Shown: one piece after another, positions 58,212 through 64,000 of the stretch
Position numbering within the stretch: position 1 is the first letter of the stretch
Layout: each line of letters opens with the position of its first letter
From: an uncultured Gammaproteobacteria bacterium
Lineage (GTDB): Bacteria > Pseudomonadota > Gammaproteobacteria > Eutrophobiales > Eutrophobiaceae
NCBI GenBank assembly: GCA_943788815.1
Contig: CALSRS010000001.1
Location: 62,001 to 126,000 of the forward strand
DNA: 64,000 nucleotides
Reading direction: 5' to 3'
Position numbers and translations under genes: made by a program
Notes under the pieces: generated by a model
The model's input: only the letters and a program-made list of their open reading frames with translations
Told to the model about the DNA's origin: nothing
The model's database searches: none

Positions 58212-58670
58212 CTATAATGAATCAATTGACCGCATCACATTAGCCATTTTAATAGCTGCTAACGCAGATTCTGAACCTTTGTTACTTTCTTGTTCTCCGG
58301 ATCGATCTTGTGCTTGTTGTACAGTATCTACAGTCAAAACACCGAATATTACTGGAACTAAAGTTGCCGCACTGATTCTGGCAATTTCCGTACTTACACT
58401 ATTCGAAATAAACTCAAAATGTGGCGTTTCTCCTTTTATAATTGCACCCAGAGTAATTATTGCATCTGGTTTTTTTGACATAATAAGTTTATTTACTACC
58501 ACTGGTATTTCAAATGCACCTGGCACTTCAATGACGGGAAGTTCTTTTCTATCCAACCCCTGTTTCTGGAGTGTTGCCAGGCAACCACTAAGTAAGCGTT
58601 CTACAATGTATGGATTATACTGGCTAACAACTATTACCAGCTTAGGTTTAAACTCTTGAGTATCATTCAT
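58212..58670 (-). CDS. ribH: 6,7-dimethyl-8-ribityllumazine synthase
   Basis: A 152-residue lumazine synthase, the penultimate riboflavin step. Substrate-binding motifs: VVSQYNPYI, PGAFEIPVV, GAIIKGETPHFEFI and PVIFGVLTVDTVQQAQDR. It lies between ribB(A) and nusB, the standard gammaproteobacterial order. Confidence 0.96.
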   Translation of the reverse strand: MNDTQEFKPKLVIVVSQYNPYIVERLLSGCLATLQKQGLDRKELPVIEVPGAFEIPVVVNKLIMSKKPDAIITLGAIIKGETPHFEFISNSVSTEIARISAATLVPVIFGVLTVDTVQQAQDRSGEQESNKGSESALAAIKMANVMRSIDSL

Positions 58671-58700
58671 TTTAAATATTCATTATTTGATGTAATTAAA

Positions 58701-59804
58701 TCAATTCGTCATGTAATCAACAATTTCTAGCCCAAAGCCTGAGATTGCGTGATATCGCTTTGGGGAACTCATTACAATCATCTTTTGCACGCCTAAATCA
58801 GATAATATCTGAGAGCCAAGACCAATGGTTCTGAAATCTCGACTTGAATTATTTGTCTCATTACTATTTTCAGATAACTCATTTAATTCTTCTAGTTGCG
58901 CAAGTACAGTATCAGGCTCTACCTGATTACAAAGTATTACAGCAATGCCGCTATCTTCCTTAGATAGCCTTGCAAGCACATCCTTTATTGGCCAACTACT
59001 ACGCTTAGTATTGCCCGTTAAATCAAATATTGGATTCACTAGATGCACCCTAACTGGAGTAGGAACATCTGGCCGTATATCGCCTTTAACCAATGCGTAA
59101 TGTAAATCATTCTTAAGCTGGTCTCTAAATGAAAACAATCTAAACTCACCAAATTCTGTTGAAAATTCTGATTCAGACACACGATCTATCGTTCTTTCGT
59201 GCTCTATCCTGTAACGTATGAGATCTGCAATGGTGCCTATTTTAATACCGTATTTTACTGATAGCTTTTCAAGGTCAGAACGTCTAGCCATACTCCCATC
59301 ATCATTTAGAATTTCAACTATCACAGCTGCTGAACTTAAGCCTGCTAATCTTGCCAAATCACATCCTGCCTCAGTATGCCCAGCACGAGATAATACTCCC
59401 CCTGGATGCGCCATGAGTGGAAAAATATGTCCCGGTTGCACAAGATCAGACGGTTTCGCATTTTTTGACACTGCCTTTTGAATTGTTAGTGCACGATCTG
59501 CAGCTGAAATCCCCGTCGTAACACCTTCGGCAGCTTCAATTGAAACGGTGAAATTTGTAGTAATTCCAGACTGGGTATTTCGCGCCATTAATGGCAAGTT
59601 AAGTCGATGGCAATGATCGCGACTTAGTGGAAGACAGATCAATCCTCGACCATTTGTAGCCATAAAGTTTATATCTTCTGGACGTACACAATCAGCCGCA
59701 AGAATAAAATCACCTTCGTTTTCTCTATCCTCATCATCCATTAGAATGACCATCTTGCCATTCTTTATTTCATCAATAAGTTCTTCTGTTGTATTAAGTT
59801 CCAT
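58701..59804 (-). CDS. ribB: 3,4-dihydroxy-2-butanone-4-phosphate synthase with a degenerate GTP cyclohydrolase II domain
   Basis: A 367-residue protein. The N-terminal RibB domain is complete (ILMDDEDRENEGDF, the AGHTEAGCDLARLAGL motif). The C-terminal half has the outline of RibA (EFRLFSF, HYALVKGDI, PVRVHLVNP, IGLGSQILSDLGVQ) but lacks the three zinc cysteines and the RQEGRG motif, so GTP cyclohydrolase activity is unlikely; a separate ribA should lie elsewhere. This arrangement is known in pseudomonads and relatives. The start ATG at 59804 is preferred to a TTG nine bases earlier. No FMN riboswitch fits in the 63-base gap upstream. Confidence 0.93.
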   Translation of the reverse strand: MELNTTEELIDEIKNGKMVILMDDEDRENEGDFILAADCVRPEDINFMATNGRGLICLPLSRDHCHRLNLPLMARNTQSGITTNFTVSIEAAEGVTTGISAADRALTIQKAVSKNAKPSDLVQPGHIFPLMAHPGGVLSRAGHTEAGCDLARLAGLSSAAVIVEILNDDGSMARRSDLEKLSVKYGIKIGTIADLIRYRIEHERTIDRVSESEFSTEFGEFRLFSFRDQLKNDLHYALVKGDIRPDVPTPVRVHLVNPIFDLTGNTKRSSWPIKDVLARLSKEDSGIAVILCNQVEPDTVLAQLEELNELSENSNETNNSSRDFRTIGLGSQILSDLGVQKMIVMSSPKRYHAISGFGLEIVDYMTN

Positions 59805-59867
59805 AAATATCAATAAGTTAAGGATGTTGAGTTTATTTTATTATATCCTTAATATGGTGTTTTGTAT

Positions 59868-60464
59868 CTAGTGGGATTTTTGAACTAGCCGTTCCAGGTA
59901 TCGTGAGATGAGATCAACCTCAATATTGACTTTACTACCAATTGAATAATTTTCAAATAAGGTTTGATGCAAGGTATGAGGAATTATATTTACACTAAAA
60001 TTTTTACTATGTACCGAATTTACAGTAAGACTGACGCCATCGATACATACAGATCCTTTTTTACAAATATATTTACTGAATTCTTCAGATATTTCAACTT
60101 CAAACCTTTTAGAGCTACCATCATCATTTATTGAAATGATATTACCAACTGTATCGACATGACCACTAACAATATGTCCATCCAGCCTATCTGACAATTG
60201 CATAGCAAGCTCTATATTAACTCGCGATTCTATGCCCAGTGTTCCAAATGTAGTACAAGATTGTGTTTCTTTTGAGACGTCAAAAGAAATGATATTTTCC
60301 GTCACACTGATAACAGTAAGGCACACACCATTAACACACACGCTGTCACCGATATGAATACTCGAAATATCAATATCGTCAAGCACGACAGATATTCTCA
60401 TGTCGTCTCCATTGTGCAGCATCTCTTTTATAAATCCAGATGCCTGGACTATCCCCGTAAACAT
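59868..60464 (-). CDS. ribE: Riboflavin synthase alpha chain
   Basis: A 198-residue protein of two lumazine-binding repeats, as shown by MFTGIVQASGF, VNGVCLTV in the first and IDGVSLTVN in the second, with SGHVDTVG between. It makes riboflavin from two lumazine molecules. It starts 5 bases after ribD. Confidence 0.96.
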   Translation of the reverse strand: MFTGIVQASGFIKEMLHNGDDMRISVVLDDIDISSIHIGDSVCVNGVCLTVISVTENIISFDVSKETQSCTTFGTLGIESRVNIELAMQLSDRLDGHIVSGHVDTVGNIISINDDGSSKRFEVEISEEFSKYICKKGSVCIDGVSLTVNSVHSKNFSVNIIPHTLHQTLFENYSIGSKVNIEVDLISRYLERLVQKSH

Positions 60465-60469
60465 ATGAT

Positions 60470-61579
60470 TTATTTCAATTGACTGGAATTACAGACTTTA
60501 TATGTCATACGTATATCATCACCGATATTTCGAATCTCATTCAGTTTTAATATAATCTTGTTATTCATCTTTTCTATATCACCTATATTCACCATAGCAC
60601 GTCCCTTATCACCAAGAATTATGGGTGCCTGATAGAGTATGAATTCATCTACAAGATGATTATCGAGTAATGCACCTGATAATGTTGCACCAGCCTCTAC
60701 TAATATGTCATTAACATGATATTCTTTTGCGAGTATTTTCATGGAGGAAGAAAGAAAATCGACACCTTTATCTGGTAATAATACATCAACATCCATATTG
60801 CCAAGTTTACTTATCTTCTCATGCTTATCCGATGAGGTGAAAATTATGACTTTTCCTGGGTGATTGAATAATTCAGCATTTAAAGGGATATCCAGTTGCC
60901 TGTCAATCACGACCCGCAACGGAGTTCTTCCATGTAATTCTATTTCTCTCACAGTCAATCTGGGGTCATCAGAAAGGATCGTTCCTATACCCGTCAGTAA
61001 TGCGCTGGATTCCGCCCTAAGTCTCTGTACATCATGTCTTGCCTGTTCATTGGTAATCCATTTGCTTTCACCGGATGCCAATGCTGTTTTACCATCTGTG
61101 CTTATAGCTAATTTGCAACGAATATAGGGAATCCCCGTGCACATACGCTTAACATAGCCTTTATTGATTTCTTTAGCTTCAGTTTCAAGAAGGCCAATTG
61201 AAGTATTAATGCCATGTTCTTTAAGTTTGTTCAAACCATTGCCATTGACCATAGGATTAGGATCAACCATAGATGCAACAACCTGCCCCAATTCCGCGGA
61301 AATCAGGTCTTGTGTACACGGCGGGGTTCTACCAGTATGGACGCACGGTTCAAGCGTAACATAACATGTTGCTCCACGAGCATGGTCCCCTGCCTGCTTC
61401 AAGGCATTAATTTCTGCATGTTCTTTCCCGGTTTGGATATGACTACCTTCGCCAATAATTTTATTATCTTTAACCAGTACGCACCCAACTCGTGGATTAG
61501 GGTGACTCGTATACAAGCCTTGCCTTGCAAGCTGCATGGCTCTGGCCATGTATGTGTAATCATCAGTCGACCAGCTCAA
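60470..61579 (-). CDS. ribD: Riboflavin biosynthesis deaminase/reductase RibD
   Basis: A 369-residue bifunctional enzyme. The N-terminal deaminase has the zinc motif HAEINAL and [11 protein letters not shown]; the C-terminal reductase has [24 protein letters not shown] and DDPRLTVRE. It overlaps nrdR by four bases (ATGA), a typical coupling. Confidence 0.96.
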   Translation of the reverse strand: MSWSTDDYTYMARAMQLARQGLYTSHPNPRVGCVLVKDNKIIGEGSHIQTGKEHAEINALKQAGDHARGATCYVTLEPCVHTGRTPPCTQDLISAELGQVVASMVDPNPMVNGNGLNKLKEHGINTSIGLLETEAKEINKGYVKRMCTGIPYIRCKLAISTDGKTALASGESKWITNEQARHDVQRLRAESSALLTGIGTILSDDPRLTVREIELHGRTPLRVVIDRQLDIPLNAELFNHPGKVIIFTSSDKHEKISKLGNMDVDVLLPDKGVDFLSSSMKILAKEYHVNDILVEAGATLSGALLDNHLVDEFILYQAPIILGDKGRAMVNIGDIEKMNNKIILKLNEIRNIGDDIRMTYKVCNSSQLK

Positions 61580-62088
61580 TTTTCGTCACTATCTACATTA
61601 AGGAGATTTAGTTGATTTTCTCTTATGTCTGGAGGCAAGTCATTCTCTAACTTTTCAACTTCATCTAGAAAGGCGCGAACATCTTCAAAACTTCGATACA
61701 CTGATGCAAATCTTACGTATGCCACCTGATCCATCTCTCGCAATTCTTCCATTGCCCATTCGCCCAATTTTCTTGATTTAACTTCCCTGACCCCTAGCGC
61801 CCTTAGTTTGTGGGAAACATGTCCAATGGCAATATCAATCATTTCCATAGCAACAGGCCTTTTTTCCAGGGCCCTTAAAAAGCTCGAACGCAATTTGTCT
61901 TCGATGTATTTCTGTCGTCTCCCGTCAGATTTAATAATTCTTGGGTAATTTAATTCCGCAGATTCATAAGTCGTAAATCTTTCCTTACAATCCTGACACT
62001 CACGACGTCGCCTTACCTTATCTCCTTCACCTATCAAGCGAGAGTCAATAACTTTTGTGTCATCAGCTGAACAAAATGGACAATGCAT
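61576..62088 (-). CDS. nrdR: Transcriptional repressor NrdR
   Basis: A 170-residue repressor of ribonucleotide reductase genes. The zinc ribbon is CPFC...CQDC, with the DNA-binding [17 protein letters not shown], and an ATP-cone domain follows ([16 protein letters not shown]). It lies between glyA and ribD in the conserved order. Confidence 0.97.
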   Translation of the reverse strand: MHCPFCSADDTKVIDSRLIGEGDKVRRRRECQDCKERFTTYESAELNYPRIIKSDGRRQKYIEDKLRSSFLRALEKRPVAMEMIDIAIGHVSHKLRALGVREVKSRKLGEWAMEELREMDQVAYVRFASVYRSFEDVRAFLDEVEKLENDLPPDIRENQLNLLNVDSDEN

Positions 62089-62108
62089 CAGGTTAGCACC
62101 ATATTTCT

Positions 62109-63365
62109 TTAATATTCATACATGGGATATAGCTTACATAGATCACTAACTTTAGATTTGATATCACTTATTACTTGCTTGCTATCCATATCATCAATTA
62201 AAGCTGTGATTAGAGCAGCAACCTCGCGAGATTCTGCTTCCTTAAAACCACGCGTTGTAATTGAGGGTGTGCCTACCCGTATACCTGAAGTCACAAATGG
62301 TGATTCTGGGTCATTAGGCACAGCATTTTTATTTACGGTAATGTGAACCGAATTTAACTTAGCATCGAGTTCCTTGCCTGTAATACCTTTGTCTCGCAAA
62401 TCCACGAGAAAGAGATGATTATCAGTCCCTCCTGATACAATATTCACACCTCGATTAATAAATTCATCCGCCATAAAACTCGCATTTTCTTTCACCTGCA
62501 ATTGATAATCTTTAAATTCAGGCTGCATTGCTTCTTTAAAGGCAACAGCTTTGGCTGCAATAGCATGCATCATTGGGCCACCCTGATAGCCTGGGAAAAC
62601 CATAAAATTGATTTTTTTCTCTATATCTTCATTTTTACGCCCTAGAATCAAACCCGACCTGGGTCCTCTTAAAGTTTTATGTGTTGTAGTCGTTGTCACA
62701 TCAGCAATATCAACAGGACTAGGATAAAAACCAGTCGCGACCAGGCCTGCAACATGTGCAATATCTGCCACCAGGTAAGCTCCCACCTTATCCGCAATAT
62801 CACGAAATCTCTGCCAATCAACTATTCGTGAATAGGCAGAAAAACCAGTCATAATAAGTTTTGGCTTGTGTTCAAGTGCCAACTTCTCTGCCTTATCGTA
62901 GTCAATTTCACCGTTGGCGGGATCCAATCCATATTGAACAGCCTTGTATATACGCCCCGTAACATTAACTGACGAGCCATGGGTCAAATGTCCACCATCT
63001 GCAAGACTCATTCCCATAATGGTATCCCCAGGTTCACACAGGGCAAGATACACAGCCCCATTAGCTTGCGAGCCCGAATGCGGTTGAACATTTGCAAAAC
63101 CAGCGCCAAACAAGGTTTTTGCTCTATCTATAGCTAGTTGTTCAATTATATCTACGTGCTCACAACCCCCATAGTATCTTTTACCTGGATAGCCTTCCGC
63201 ATATTTGTTTGTCAATACTGAACCAGTCGCTTCAAGAACACGCGGGCTAACGTTATTTTCCGATGCAATTAATTCTATGTGCTCTTCCTGCCGATGCATT
63301 TCACCCTGCATCGCATTCCATACTTCATCATCGAAACCTTTTATCTTCATGTCCTTGCTAAACAT
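62109..63365 (-). CDS. glyA: Serine hydroxymethyltransferase
   Basis: A 418-residue PLP enzyme converting serine to glycine and feeding one-carbon units to folate. Motifs: [41 protein letters not shown], the PLP lysine in [12 protein letters not shown], and HVAGLVATG. Length is normal. It is the first gene of the minus-strand operon, and 196 bases separate it from the divergent DUF815 gene; no glycine riboswitch pattern was seen there. Confidence 0.97.
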   Translation of the reverse strand: MFSKDMKIKGFDDEVWNAMQGEMHRQEEHIELIASENNVSPRVLEATGSVLTNKYAEGYPGKRYYGGCEHVDIIEQLAIDRAKTLFGAGFANVQPHSGSQANGAVYLALCEPGDTIMGMSLADGGHLTHGSSVNVTGRIYKAVQYGLDPANGEIDYDKAEKLALEHKPKLIMTGFSAYSRIVDWQRFRDIADKVGAYLVADIAHVAGLVATGFYPSPVDIADVTTTTTHKTLRGPRSGLILGRKNEDIEKKINFMVFPGYQGGPMMHAIAAKAVAFKEAMQPEFKDYQLQVKENASFMADEFINRGVNIVSGGTDNHLFLVDLRDKGITGKELDAKLNSVHITVNKNAVPNDPESPFVTSGIRVGTPSITTRGFKEAESREVAALITALIDDMDSKQVISDIKSKVSDLCKLYPMYEY

Positions 63366-63561
63366 TACTTTTCCTCAAATAGTTAATTGCACAGATTCAA
63401 ACATTGAAATTTGATAGATTACCAGATTCACCATCTGCTGGCTAAAAATGACTGATTTTCCCACAAAATACACCTTATAATCACACTATCGTCTACATAT
63501 TTCATCTACCCTCACAGGGAGCATATAATTACGACAAATTTAAGCATAAGGACAACGATGT

Positions 63562-64000
63562 ATGTCAGATACGGAAAAATTTTTTACTCGAGCCAACGAA
63601 ATACTTGACAGGTTAGAAGGAATTATACCTGCCAATAACTGTCTCTATTTTAACACAAAAAATGCTAATTGCTGGAGCTATAATTCCACCAGTAATAAAC
63701 TGGAGGCAATCACCAGACATTCAGAAATTTCACTTGATGATCTCTTATGTATCGACAATCAAAAAAAGCAGCTTTTACTAAATACACGGCAATTTTTGAA
63801 TGGCCTGCCTGCAAATAATGTACTGTTATGGGGTCCCCGGGGTACTGGCAAATCTTCATTGATAAAGGCACTGTTTAATCAATATCAAGCTGATGGCTTA
63901 AAGATTATTGAAATCCAGCGAGATGATATGAAGAAGTTACCTGAAATATGTGATTTGTTATATGAGTTACAACATCGATTCATCTTATATTGTGATGATC
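63562..64000 (+). CDS. DUF815 family ATPase, N-terminal part (runs off the window)
   Basis: The first 146 codons of a plus-strand gene are present. The protein begins MSDTEKFFTRANEILDRLE, has Walker A WGPRGTGKSSLIKAL after about 95 residues, and ends at the window edge in FILYCDD, the start of Walker B. This is the DUF815 AAA+ family of unknown function, common in gammaproteobacteria. AAGGA lies ten bases before the ATG; a nearby ATG at 63558 is out of frame. Confidence 0.82.
   Translation, partial: MSDTEKFFTRANEILDRLEGIIPANNCLYFNTKNANCWSYNSTSNKLEAITRHSEISLDDLLCIDNQKKQLLLNTRQFLNGLPANNVLLWGPRGTGKSSLIKALFNQYQADGLKIIEIQRDDMKKLPEICDLLYELQHRFILYCDD

Noticed and set aside
58279-58659. 126-codon plus-strand frame opposite ribH
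   Set aside because: Antisense to a fully conserved ribH.
59805-59867. FMN riboswitch before ribB
   Set aside because: The gap is only 63 bases and carries none of the conserved riboswitch core.
61214-61615. 133-codon plus-strand frame opposite ribD and nrdR
   Set aside because: Antisense shadow; crosses the coupled ribD-nrdR junction.
1-64000. CRISPR array, prophage or insertion sequence
   Set aside because: No regularly spaced repeats, transposase, integrase or phage structural genes were seen on reading both strands.

Overview
The window looks like a chromosome segment of an AT-rich gammaproteobacterium, probably free-living and marine. The reasons are the gene order glyA-nrdR-ribD-ribE-ribB(A)-ribH-nusB-thiL, the rng-yhdP pair, the nudJ-mnmA pair, a YccA-type Bax inhibitor, SfsA, MlaA and GreB, together with two TonB-dependent receptors and hopanoid genes. 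This placement is an inference from gene content and order; no rRNA gene is present. TAA, TAG and TGA all act as ordinary stops. No rRNA, CRISPR array, insertion sequence, integrase or prophage was seen, and no gene-free stretch exceeds about 300 bases.

Layout. 1-6.6 kb: start of pntA, yccA, a tRNA-Ser, a broken Ser/Thr kinase gene, a UDGb-uvrC-pgsA run and a tRNA-Gly/Cys/Leu cluster. 6.8-12 kb: a TonB receptor, a DUF4159 protein, a tiny lipoprotein and an AsmA-like protein. 12.3-18 kb: a Pht5-like protein facing a flavin reductase with a MarR-like tail, an acyltransferase, a host-attachment family protein, a MoxR/DUF58 pair and a second tRNA-Ser. 18.3-26.6 kb: a frameshifted FimX-like REC-GGDEF-EAL gene, a cyclic-nucleotide-binding protein, a hydrolase-OsmC fusion, sfsA, an NYN nuclease, greB, a cold-shock gene and a Sel1-repeat protein. 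26.8-30 kb: a radical-SAM (ArsS-like) trio, a phosphoribosyltransferase and tRNA-Arg. 30-35 kb: a second TonB receptor and two tandem kinases carrying C-terminal cyclic-nucleotide-binding domains. 35.4-40 kb: a phosphonate cassette (cytidylyltransferase, PepM fused to a second nucleotidyltransferase, phosphonopyruvate decarboxylase, frameshifted PhnW). 40-46 kb: dxs divergent from hpnH-hpnB-hpnM-mlaA. 46-56 kb: rng-yhdP-nudJ-mnmA-acnA. 56-64 kb: a response regulator with an amber codon, the riboflavin/nusB/thiL operon, nrdR, glyA and the start of a DUF815 ATPase.

How it works together. Two themes stand out. One is the envelope: phosphonate synthesis, hopanoid side-chain chemistry, Mla-like and AsmA-like lipid transport, and a lipid A-type acyltransferase. 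The phosphonate genes encode the steps from phosphoenolpyruvate to 2-aminoethylphosphonate plus two candidate activating enzymes, but no transferase or acceptor is present here. The other is second-messenger signalling: three paralogous kinase-CNB genes, a separate CNB protein with a GspE-N/MshEN-like head, a degenerate c-di-GMP-type regulator and a stand-alone receiver.

Four genes are interrupted by a single small change: two in-frame stops (kinase at 1677-3038, receiver at 56364-56726) and two one-base insertions (FimX-like gene, phnW). Whether these are sequencing or assembly errors, young pseudogenes, or in the case of phnW a switchable A tract cannot be decided from this sequence alone.
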